Shown here piece after piece: positions 42,201 through 54,200 of a stretch of 64,000 bases of DNA. Below the pieces are notes generated by a model. It made no database searches. It had not been told where the DNA came from and worked only from the letters and a program-made list of their open reading frames with translations. Every line of letters begins with the position of its first letter. Position 1 is the first letter of the stretch. Both the position numbers and the translations under genes were made by a program. This stretch comes from Zoroaster sp. YZ-2022 (taxonomy: Eukaryota; Echinodermata; Asteroidea; Forcipulatida; Zoroasteridae): NCBI GenBank assembly GCA_029582265.1, contig CM055835.1, forward strand, positions 11,649,498 through 11,713,497, in the 5' to 3' direction.

Positions 42201-45200
42201 AAACTGGAGTGGAAATAGATGTACTGGTAAGCAGATATATGAACAATTAATATAAAAGGGAAGGTACTGTATTGGTAATGATCAGATTATCAAACTAACT
42301 ATTTATCTGAAAGCAAAGTTGGTGCAAGTGTAAATCAGTTGTAAAGCTTAAAAAATAAAAAAATCTTGAAACAGTTCTTGGTTATTTCCTAAAAATGTGA
42401 GCACATGAAGTGTTAATATATATTTCTTGAAAACTAGAGGGTTGAAATTATGTACGTTACCAAAATAATATCAGTCGTTTTATAAACAAGTCAAGTTATT
42501 TATTTGCCAATTACTACAAGTACTTTGTTTTATTAGTGAAAGTTAGTAAAAATTCATATTCCGAACCAAGAAGTTAAGTATGTCTTGGGAAACCATAACT
42601 TTAAATGTCAGTACAATTTCAAGAAATGTTCATGTGCACCCTCTGTGTGCAACACATTCCCTAAAGTTGTAATAAAAAAAAAACTCATTTTTTAAAGCGC
42701 CCAATCCATTAGAAACAAAAATCACATATAACAGTCAGTTATAAATGATAAGAGGAATACAGATTTAAAGAAATTAATATACTACTCAAAACAATTTAGG
42801 GAACACCGGAATAATCTCAGTTAAAGCAAGATCATTTATTTCAGATAAACACAATATTTCACAGAATTGATGAGAAACAACTGCACAATGAAACATGATA
42901 ACGGATGCATGTAGTGATTACACATTTCATGACATGACTACTGAAAGAGAGAGGGGGTTGCAAATGAAAATCCTGGTTCATGGAACATTTCAAACCTATT
43001 TGATGTTAAAAATCCGGTGTTCCCTAAATTGTTTTGAGTAGTATATATACTTACGGATTTTGTTGTTGTTGAAATAATGCACACTTGCTTTAACCAGTTC
43101 GCACCGGGAATAAAAAGGTTTTTCCGAACCCCCGTGGCCGGTTTATTTTTACCGCACAAACACGAACAATGGTGCTCGCCAGAGCGTGACCGGGGAGACC
43201 GCGTCTTCCACCGTATGCTTATGGCTCGTTGCCACGTCGACCGGGAATCTATACAAAATTCCCGAGAATCCTGTGGCGTGTTTAGACGCTCTCCGATCCG
43301 CTGTCCCAAAAAAAATTTGCGTGTATACACGGCCTCCGACGCAAACTGGTTAAACCACAGATCCGGAAGCAAGGACTATTCCAAGAAACTTACATTACCT
43401 TTACATGACTCGATCATATGCAGAAAGTATTGTTTTTCAGATTGCCCATTGACCTGTGCAAATGGTGGAACAGTAGACAGTGCAACATGTCAGTGTTCTT
43501 GCGCTATAAGCTGGACAGGCACAACTTGCTCAGGTAGGACGGGAAAACTTAATTTCAAATCAACATATTTATTTTTTTCATTGAGACATGCTTAGCAAGC
43601 TTTTTGGCAATATGGCATTGTATTATGATACACTGAATTCATAGTCCACACACACCTGGCAATCTCTGTCATGCACCTGTGTAAAAAGCAATGTGCGTGA
43701 CCAACATCATAATAATTGTCACAGAAAGGCATGATTCTATTGATTAATATGTTCCGTTTTGACTGACAGGTCGGATAGGTGTATTGGAGTGACCAAAGAA
43801 TATTTACTTTCTGTAAATTATTCCACATATTGATTTTGAATTGTTTTCCAGAATGCCCATTGACCTGTGCAAATGGTGGAACACTAGAGCATGGAACATG
43901 CCAATGTTCTTGCGTTCAAAGCTGGCTAGGCACAACTTGCTCAGGTAGGCCGGGAATTTTTTTAATTTCAAATCAATATCCTAGAAAACATTAGTGTATT
44001 CAGATGAAAGAAGAAGTTTTTTGTAGTGAGTTCAATAAAAAATCCATTATCAACACAAAGTGTGTCAGACTTCTGTGAACCAGTCTATGACACTGCAATC
44101 CATGGCACTGTACTATGTCATGGACTAGGTTAATATGGCATACTTCATGTAGGTAATAGACTTCTGGTTCAGTGGTCACGTAGTCAAGAGATTTTTAGTA
44201 GGGGATGCGGCGGGGTAGGGGTCACTAGAGGAAGCCAGGATTTCGTTTTGGGCAATTTGGGGAGCTAAGGAATTATTTCTTAAGTTTTTCATAAAAATCT
44301 GAGTTTTTTCAGTGGGGCACAAATTTGGTGTACATCCTTTCTGTGGGGAATGTACCCATAATATTTCCAGATCTTTGCCACAGTTAATTATTCTGAAAGC
44401 CATGTCACACTTTATATTTGGAGCTTCCTGTGTCAGTACCATGGATTTCATGGGAGGCAAAAGTGCATATGTTTATTGTCACATCTCCACCCACCAACAG
44501 AGGGCGCTTTACAACAATTGGGCCTATGGGGGTAGCACCAGCAGTATTTTGAGGGTCACAAAAATTGGCTTTGTATATTGGAGTCTGCAGCGATTTTACC
44601 AATTGCATTAGCCATCTTGTCACACATAGGAGGGGGAATGGCCCCTGTGTCCTACCTTGGCTATAATGTTGAAATATTTCCTTTGTTGTACAAAACAAAT
44701 AACATAAAATTGTGTTTATCACAGATTGCTCATTGAACTGCATGAATGGAGGAGCACTTAATAGTGACACCTGTCAGTGCATATGTGACCAAAACTGGAG
44801 TGGAAATAGATGTACTGGTAAGCAGATATATGAACAATTAATATAAAAGGGAAGGTACTGTATTGGTAATGATCAGATTATCAAACTAACTATTTATCTG
44901 AAAGCAAAGTTGGTGCAAGTGTAAATCAGTTGTAAAGCTTAAAAAATAAAAAAATCATGAAACAGTTCTTGGTTATTTACTAAAAATGTGAGCACATGAA
45001 GTGTTAATATATATTTCTTGAAAACTAGAGGGTTGAAATTATGTACGTTACCAAAATAATATCAGTCGTTTTAAACAAGTCAAGTTATTTATTTGCCAAT
45101 TACTACAAGTACTTTGTTTTATTAGTGAAAGTTAGTAAAAATTCATATTCCGAACCAAGAAGTTAAGTATGTCTTGGGAAACCATAACTTTAAATGTCAG

Positions 45201-48200
45201 TACAATTTCAAGAAATGTTCATGTGCACCCTCTGTGTGCAACACATTCCCTAAAGTTGTAATAAAAAAAAAACTCATTTTTTAAAGCGCCCAATCCATTA
45301 GAAACAAAAATCACATATAACAGTCAGTTATAAATGATAAGAGGAATACAGATTTAAAGAAATTAATATACTACTCAAAACAATTTAGGGAACAACGGAA
45401 TAATCTCAGTTAAAGCAAGGTCATTTATTTCAGATAAACACAATGTTTCACACAATTGATGAGAAACAACTGCACAATGAAAGAGATGATAAAGGATGCA
45501 TGTAGTGATTGCACATTTCATGACATGACTACTGAAAGAGAGAGGGGGTTGCAAATGAAAATCCCAGTTCATGGAACATTTCAAACCTATTTGATGTTAA
45601 AAATCCGGTGTTCCCTAAATTGTTTTGAGTAGTATATACTTACGGATTTTGTTGTTGTTGAAATGCACGCTTGCTTTAAACCACAGATCCGGAATCAAGG
45701 ACTATTCCAAGAAACTTACATTACCTTTACATGACTCGATCATATGCAGAAAGTATTGTTTTTCAGATTGCCCATTGACCTGTGCAAATGGTGGAACAGT
45801 AGACAGTGCAACATGTCAGTGTTCTTGCGCTCTAAGCTGGACAGGCACAACTTGCTCAGGTAGGACGGGAAAACTTAATTTCAAATTAACATATTTATTT
45901 TTTTCATTGAGACATATGCTTAGCAAGCTTTTTGGCAATATGGCATTGTATTATGATACACTAAATTCATAGTCCACACACACCTGGCAATCTCTGTCAT
46001 GCACCTGTATAAAAAGCAATGTGCGTGACCAACATCATAATAATTGTCACAGAAAGGCATGACTCTATTGATTAATATGTTCCATTTTGACTGACAGGTC
46101 GGATAGGTGTATTTGTGAGTCTTTGGAGTGACCAAAGAATATTTACTTTCTGTAAATTATTCCACATACTGATTTTGAATTGTTTTCCAGAATGCCCATT
46201 GACCTGTGCAAATGGTGGAACACTAGAGCGTGGAACATGCCAATGTTCTTGCGTTCAAAGCTGGCTAGGCACAACTTGCTCAGGTAGGCCGGGAAAATTT
46301 TATTTCAAATCAATATCCTAGAAAACATTAGTGTATTCAGATGAAAGAAGAAGTTTTTTGTAGTGAGTTCAATAAAAAATCCATTATCAACACAAAGTGT
46401 GCCAGACTGCTATAAACCAGTCTATGGCACTGCACTCCTGGCACTGTACTATGTCATGGACTAGGTTAATATGGCATACTTCATGTAGGTAATAGACTTC
46501 TGGTTCAGTGGTCACATAGTCAAGAGATTTTTAGTAGGGGATGCGGCGGGGTAGGGGTCACTAGAGGAAACCAGGATTTCGTTTTGGGCAATTTGGGGAG
46601 CTAAGGAATTATTTCTTGTTTATCATAAAAATCTGAGTTTTCAGTGCAATGGGGCACAAATTTGGTGTACATCCTTTCTGTGGGGAATGTACCCATGATA
46701 TTTCCAGATCTTTGCCACAGTTAATTATTCTGAAAGCCATGTCACACTTTATATTTGGAGCTTCCTGTGTCAGTACCATGGATTTCATGGGAGGCAAAAG
46801 TGCATATGTTTATTGTCACATCTCCACCCACCAACAGAGGGCGCTTTACATCGTCCAACATGGCTGAGTTGACATGAAATGTTATTCCTGCCTCCGTATA
46901 TTCTCAATTCCTAAGGCCACATGCCAACATGGTGGCAGCGGTAAAGTACTTTACTTGATAATATAAAGTATAGACAGAACATTAAGACACTTCTTGGCGT
47001 GAATTTCTGCCAGGAATTGAAGTTTTGACAGCTTTATTTTGCACCGAAAACCACGCGGGCCAATAATACACACTGTATTGTACTGTGTACAGCAAAGCGC
47101 GCATACACCGATCTGTGGCAACCTCAGCAACGCTTCCAAGCAGCTAGCATGCCCCGGTCAGCTGTGTCTTCTCCTTCATATCTTAATCAGAGTGCCTCAA
47201 TACCACCGCCATGTCTGAGAATATCTGATTAAAACCCAGAATGAGCTGGGAAGAGTTTTTGACAGTAGTACTTCTCTGTGAAAGATATTTATGTCGACAA
47301 GCAAGTAGATCATATCCTGCTCTTCATGGGTGTAACTGGGCTCCTGCAGTAGTCTGGGCTAGATTTACAGAGCAGATTCAGTCCGGGTTGCCAGACTACT
47401 TGCAAAACGATCCAGAAGACAGTGCCGTAACTGTGGAGGTACCCATCCCTTCTATCCAAGAGATCGCTGCCCATCATACAATTCCACATGTCGCAAATTT
47501 GGAAAGAAGAACCACTGGCAGAGTATCTGTTGATCCGGTTTGAGTAACAGAAATCAGCGTGGCCGCTCCAGATCCCAAGCACGTGCTAGGTCAACTCAAC
47601 GTCGGCAAAACCGCTCCAGATCGAAGGCAACAAACCGTGATGTACACTCCATCTCCCAACCTGCTTACGAGAGCGACCTCGAGGATGAGTTCATCAACCA
47701 GATGGTCATCAGCCTATCCTCGTGTCCGACATCAGCACCACTGAGGATGGAACCACGACACACGAGTAGTGCAGTAATTACTAATCGTACTCATACCCCC
47801 GCATATTAACTACTCAAGTAATCATCCGCCGCGATTACTGCAAAAGTACTCGCGAGTAGTAACAGATTCATGAGTACCTACTGATTCACAATTAGTAAGT
47901 TGTCGGCCGAAACACGTACATGGATTGTACAGTCACCACAGCGTACAATACAATACATGCAATGTATACTCTATGTACAATACATACACATACACCGTGG
48001 CAGCATGTGGTATACACTGTGGTATTACTACTCGAGTAAATCGTCCCACCACGAGAAGTAACACATTTACGAGTAGTTACTGATTCACGATTAGTAAGTT
48101 GTCAGCCAAACGAATGCACAATACATGCAACTATGTACAATACATACACATACACCGTGGCAGCATGTGGTATATACGCCGTGGTATTACTACTCGAGTA

Positions 48201-51200
48201 AATCGTCCCGCTGCGAGTAGTAACACATTTACGAGTAGTAACACATTTACGAGTAGTAACACATTTTACGAGTAGTAACACATTTACGAGTAGTAACACA
48301 TTTACGAGTAGTTACTGATTCACGATTAGTAAGTTGTCAGCCATACGAATGCACAATGCATGCAGCATATACTGTACAGTACAATACATAGGCCTACACT
48401 GTGGCGCGGCAGCAGGTGGTACATGTATACCAGGGCGCGAAAGGCCTTTTCTAAAAATGTCCATATATGGATATATATGCATGAAGATTACTTGAAATGC
48501 GGCCGCGGTGATTGGCCGATCCACACTCAGTATCCATGATTGACAGCCCACTTTATTCACAAGGAATAATACTCTTCTAAACCAACAGTGTGCAGTGTAG
48601 GTTCCATGGTGGTTCTAATCATACTCGTGTAATTTCAAGTAATTAATGAATAAAGAAAGTAGCATTTAATAATTCTAAAGATACTGTTTGAAAATGAAAT
48701 AAAAATTTAAAATGGAGTTATTTATTTGATTTTGTGTTTTCCCCAAATAGCTAACTGCTGAGATTCTTACCATGGCCCTTGAACATGTTGAATTGGCATT
48801 GGGTGTAATGTCCTAATGTGGGGTGTATGCACATGGGCTGTGTGAACGCGCTGTCATTATTCATATTACGGGACGTGCGGTGGGCAGTACTACGAAGTAT
48901 TGATGGCTACCGGAACCTGCGGATCGCCACATGGCTCTGGGAGGACTAACTTTGTCTACGTCGATATTGTTGAAAGTCACACTAAAACTAATAATTATAA
49001 TGGGTTGTGATTGTTAATTTATTTGTACTATAGACCGGACCATCTCAAACAAACAAATTATCATCCTAAATATTTTCATGAACCTGTTTTCAATTACCTG
49101 AAGGAAAATGAAAGAGTCTATAAATTATGTAGGTCACGACGCAACCTGTTTACGTGCTGCATGTTATCACAAAACGATCAACAAATGAAGCCAAGCACCA
49201 ACTTAGACTTCAAATCGATATTTATTGAGTCATTTTTATGTATTAAACATGAAATAATATCAGATTTTTTCAGAATTTTTTTCGTAAAACATGATTAAAA
49301 ACCATTTTTGTGAGAGTAATTTTGAAATACATGAATAACCAATGACCTAGGCTATGACTAATGCATACAACTATGGTATATAACAGCTGAAGTACAATGT
49401 AAAAAAATGTGGTCAATTACTCGCGATTAGTTGCTGTGCGATTACTCAAGTAGTGAATTTCACTAATCGCCCAGCGCTACACATGAGACAAAGCATACAC
49501 CTTCATCGAGGTAAAGTGAGACAGAAAAATGCTAGTCAAACTCCACGTGAAGGTTGACACTGGTGCACAGGGAAATTAACTTCCGTATGTACTGTCGCAT
49601 GTATCCCGAAAGACTGGATACCTGTGTGTTTCTGAAACCAGAATCCACAGCAAACCAGACTACTCTCCTCACTGCCTACAACAACACGAAGATAAAGCAG
49701 TACTACCATGCCGGTATGGGGAATGTGAGTGGATGAAAGCAGATTTCTTTATCGTGGAGTCAGATGGTCCAGTAACACTCGGTCTGTACACATCTCAACA
49801 ACTGAAGCTTGTCATCCTACACTTTGCAATCACCAAGCCACAGTCTCCCACTATCGGTTCAACTGAGGACTTATAGTGCCAGTATCCCACTAAGTTTGAC
49901 AGAATCAGCAACTTCCCTGGCGAATATCACATCGTCCTCAAAGACAATGCCCAACCTACTGTCAGCACTCCTCCATGATGCCCCATCAACCTCAAAGACG
50001 AGTTGCAGTCTGAGCTGGAGAGCATGGAGCAACAAGGTGTTATCAGACGCGTGACAGAGCCAACAGATTGGGTCAGCAGTTTAACAGTCTCCAGGTGAGA
50101 AAATGGTAAACTACGAATCTGCCTCAACCCAAAAGACCTGAACAATGCAATAAAACTATGCCATCACAAAACCCCAACCGTAGAGTAGATCACACACAAA
50201 TTCTCAGGCGCCAAGTTTTTTTTAGCAAACTGGGTAAAGAGATGTTGCTGGCTGACAGCCTATCACATCTCCCTGTACCAGATGCTGACCACATCAACCT
50301 TGATCTTCACGTGACATTCGTAAGGTTTTCGCAACCACGACTGAACATACTTCACCAAAATACTGCCTCAGATATAACCCTCACAAAGCTGAAAGAGGTA
50401 CTCATCACTGGATGGTCAGAGCGACGACAGGATCTACCCAAAGCTCTCCATCAGATTTGGCTGTTCCGAGATGAGCTAGCAGTAGAAGATGGCCTACTCG
50501 TCAAAGGTGAATGTAATGTGATTCCTGCTTCACAATCAATCAATCAATCAATCAAACCTCTTCATCCCTGGAGGGACATAAGGCCGTAACAACCTCTCTC
50601 CATCTGACCCTGTCCTGGGCAACTTTATGCGTCTCGCCCTATGTCAGTCCCATCTCCTGCAGCTCGGCCATCACAGTCCTATGCCAGGTGGTTTTGGGCC
50701 TGCCTGTTTTTTGTCTGCCTGTTGAAGTCCAGTGGAGAGCCACTTTGGGGATACTGCCCTGGGGCATCTGAAGTATATGCCCCAACCATCGAAATCGATG
50801 CTCTTGATTTCATGGACAACACTCTGGCAGCCAGTCATCTTGTACAGGTTGAAGTTGGATACCTTGTTGGGCCATTAGATACGGCAGATCTTTCTCAGGC
50901 ATCTGTTATGGAAGGACTCCACACGTCTCATGTCTGTTTTAATGACACGCCAACTTTCTGAACCATACAGAGGATGGACTTGACAATGGTGTTGTATAGT
51001 CTAATCTTCGTCTTCAGGTTCAGTTGGCTTGACTTCTAGATAGGACATAGCCTACAGTATGCACCACGAGCTTTCTTCAGCCGCGACTTGATGTCTTTCT
51101 GCACCCCATTGTCTGAGCTGATGAGTTTGCCCAAATACGTAAAGTCCTCCACTTCCTGTATCTCCTCTCTGTTGACAGTGAGAGGGGCTGGGGGTCTCAC

Positions 51201-54200
51201 GTTGATGTACACCGTACATCGTCTGTGTTTTCTGGGTGTTGATAACGAGGCCAGTCTGTTTGGCATAACTGTCCAGTTGGTTGGTTTTCGTCTGCAGGTG
51301 AAGATGGTTGGATGAAACAATGGCAATGTCATCAGCAAAATTAAGGTTCTCAAGGTGAGAAAACGACGTCCACTGTATACCACGCAGTCTATCTGCTGTG
51401 GTTTTTCTCATGATCCAGTCTATGGTAATCAGGAACAGGATCGGTGGCAGAATGCAGCCTTGGTGCACTCCGGACTCCACCGCAAACCAGTCTGACAGCG
51501 AATTGCCGAGAATAATGCTGCAATCGAAGTGTTCGTAGAACTTGCTTATCAGAATGACACTCTTCATTGGTAGTCCGTAGGATCTCAGGATTCCCCATAG
51601 GCTGTCACGATGGATACCGTCAAAAGCCTTCTTGAAATCGATGAAGTTGATGCATAGAGAGGCGTTCCATTCCAAATACTGCTCGATGATATTACGTAAA
51701 GTGAAGATCCAGTCAATACACCCTCTTCCTTTCCTGAAGCCCGCTTGTTCCTGTCGAAGTTTGTTGTCGATGGCTTCGTCAATCATGTTCAAGAGGATCC
51801 TGCAGAATACCTTGCTGGGAATAGACAGTAATGTTATCCCATGCCAGCAACAACACGAAGGCCACCAAGGTGGTGAGAAAAACCAAGCGGACAGCGAGAA
51901 ACTGTTTCTATTGGGTTGGCATAACGAAAGATATAGAGACATTGGTGAACAACTGCTCTACCTGCCAGCAATTTCAGGCAGCACAACCACAAGAAACTCG
52001 CCTTCAACATACTGTCATCACTCGACCCTAGTATGTAGTTGGCACAGACCTGTTCTCCTTCGAAGGTGAAAACTTTACAACGCCACCAAAAAATCTTCGC
52101 TGAACATGGAATAACTGAACAAGTTGTGAGTGACAATGCCAGACACTACGACTCTTCTCAGTACAAAAACTTCTCCAATACCTTGGGTTTTGACCATATC
52201 ACTTTATCATCACATTACCCTCGATCCAACACTTTCATTGAGAGGACCATTCAAATAGTTAAGAAAACACTGATGAAGGCAAGGTCCAGTGGAAGTGACG
52301 TCAACTTGGCACTGCTGTGCATCCGCATGACTTCTGTGGATCACAAGATTCCCAGTCCAGCACAATTCTTCTACAACAGGAAAGTATGAGGAAATCTACC
52401 TGCAGGAATCTGAAACACTCTGACCTCGCAAGACAAAATTCAAGATTGTCTGTACCGGCATCAGATGAGCCAGAAGCAGTACCATGACAGACATGCTAAA
52501 GACCTCCCTCCCCTATGATCTGGCCAAGCAGTCTCCATCCAAGACCTGCAAACTGGCCGCTGGACACCTGCAACTGTGACGTAGAAATGTCACAAGCCCA
52601 GATCATATGTAGTCCACACCCCCAACGGCAGCACCCTACAATGTAACTGCATGCAGACATATTCGTGACCTGGAACTGGTCAAGAAGAAAGTGACCTTGA
52701 ACCTTGACCCTTGACCCACCAAGACCACCACTGACAACCAGTTCATCCACTACCAATGCAGCGAGAACACAGAATCTTCTTCGTGCATCGATCGAGTCAG
52801 CCGCAACCGTGCACAACACACTCCGGACGACTCGTGCGCAAACCAGAAAAACTGTCCTTGTGAACATATTTCAACCTAATAGCAAAACACATTGAGAAGT
52901 TACCCGATTTCTAATGCATATACACTACTTTCACCACTGCAAATTTTTGTTAGACCAAAAAACACCAGAACTGATTTGTAATCAAAGTTTAGACTCCAGA
53001 TACATTCAAACCCACAGAAAGAACGATAGAATCAGACTGAACGAATAAAAAGAATCAGTAGAAAATTAAGAACTTTGAAATTTATTCTTTATTTCACCTT
53101 TATTAACCACTCATTTTTAAATCTCTTATGGATGCAGATTGATCTATATATTTTAATCAGCAAAAGAACTGTTAACCACCATAATTGTTATATGTACTTG
53201 ACATTTTGCCGAAAAACCCTGTTCTTTAAATCACAGATTTTTGTACTAAAAATGGGGATGTCACATCTCCACCCACCAACAGAGGGCGCTATCCAACATG
53301 GCTGATTAAAGAGTTGATATGAAACGTTATTCCTACCTCCGTATTCTCAATTCCTAAGGCCACATGCCAACATTTATGTTTACAGTTTGTATATCCATAT
53401 AACATCTCCATACAAGATCTCCATATAACGTCAAGTATTGTAAAAAAAAATAATAATAAATAAATAAATAAATAACAAAAATTAAAAAGTTAAAAATTAC
53501 TGTTTGAACATTTGAGATAGTGCTGTACTTATCAAAGTTAAGGAGTTTTTCTGCTGATATATATATATTGCCTGCCTTTGCCTGCCACAGTTTGACTGAG
53601 TGTACTCTGTTTAGAAACAAGCGACATCATTTGTCATACTATTTATATCTTTATAATCTATCTGTTTTTTGTACCAGAGTGTTCGCTGACTACATCAAGC
53701 TGTTCAAATGGAGGAGACTTTGATGAAGCTAACTGTGAGTGTGTTTGCCCTCAGACTCATTCTGGAGGAACCTGTGCAGGTAATTAAGAATCATTTTATA
53801 TAAAAAATCCAGAGTTATTGACTTGAGTCAGTGGCTTGACTTGAATCTGACTTTAAGTAATGTTTTTACGACTTGCCTTGGAAACAAATTACATGTGACT
53901 TGGCTTGATAATTACTTTTCAACGTTGTTCTGTTTAAAACCAAACAAAACATACAGAAAACTACAACCAAAGTTTATCAAGATTAAGGCTAGTGTCGGGT
54001 ATATGGGTACCTGGATACCCAATCGAAACTGTAATTACCCAGTTCCATTTTTCAGTTCCAGTTACCTGTAAGTGACTTTTTAAAATTCTAACTGAACATT
54101 TAGGCCACACAAATGGAAGTCTCTGATTTATTGGAGAAAACTCGGATAAAGGCTTGAACTCTTTTCTGTCGGCGCGCCGATATAACAGCTCACACGCATG

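Larger units (their letters stand above)
42227..43440 (+). other. Intron 33
   Basis: Contains the TA-flanked MITE copy 2 (42778-43045) and the TTAA-flanked MITE (43094-43349). Confidence 0.7.
41924..44513 (+). repeat. Tandem segmental duplication, copy 1
   Basis: Matches 44516-46850 over its whole length, with three exons and their introns. Starts AATTGGGCCTATAGGGTGGT and ends with the first 37 bp of the LTR (44477-44513). It is longer than copy 2 mainly because a TTAA-flanked MITE (43094-43349) sits only here. Confidence 0.92.
44516..46850 (+). repeat. Tandem segmental duplication, copy 2
   Basis: Starts AATTGGGCCTATGGGGGTAG and ends GAGGGCGCTTTACA inside the 5' LTR. Carries exons 36-38, one MITE copy (45367-45636) and the empty TTAA site. 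Offsets to copy 1 are 2,591 bp before the TTAA-flanked MITE and about 2,326-2,339 after it. Confidence 0.92.
46814..53372 (+). mobile_element. Ty3/gypsy-type LTR retrotransposon, degenerate, with nested insertions
   Basis: Direct LTRs of 116 and 114 bp (46814-46929 and 53259-53372) start TGTCACATCT and end GCCAACA. The 5-bp target duplication TTTAT is intact on both sides (46809-46813, 53373-53377). A primer-binding-like TGGTGGCAGCGGT follows the 5' LTR and a purine tract AAAATGGGGA precedes the 3' LTR. Between them, on the plus strand, are decayed gag, protease, reverse transcriptase, RNase H and integrase pieces in the gypsy order. Most of the reverse transcriptase is deleted and stops interrupt the frame, so the copy is dead. 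A hAT-like element and a LINE fragment are nested inside. Confidence 0.88.
46284..53677 (+). other. Intron 38, holding the LTR element
   Basis: 46284-46813 is the end of the duplicated block; 46814-53372 is the LTR element with nested insertions; 53373-53677 has a TAAA-type microsatellite near 53446-53475. No host exon found. Confidence 0.7.

Noticed and set aside
43077..43595. 172-codon plus-strand frame
   Set aside because: It fuses the TTAA-flanked MITE with exon 34 by chance; the duplicate copy lacks the MITE part and the exon has its own acceptor.
44176..44770. Overlapping 94- to 121-codon frames on both strands, repeated near 46609-46867
   Set aside because: They recur only because the segment is duplicated; no domain, and they cross the duplication junction and an exon antisense.
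51052..51942. Independent host gene on the minus strand
   Set aside because: The protein is a LINE reverse transcriptase (FADD, GVHQGC), truncated and nested in a dead gypsy element.
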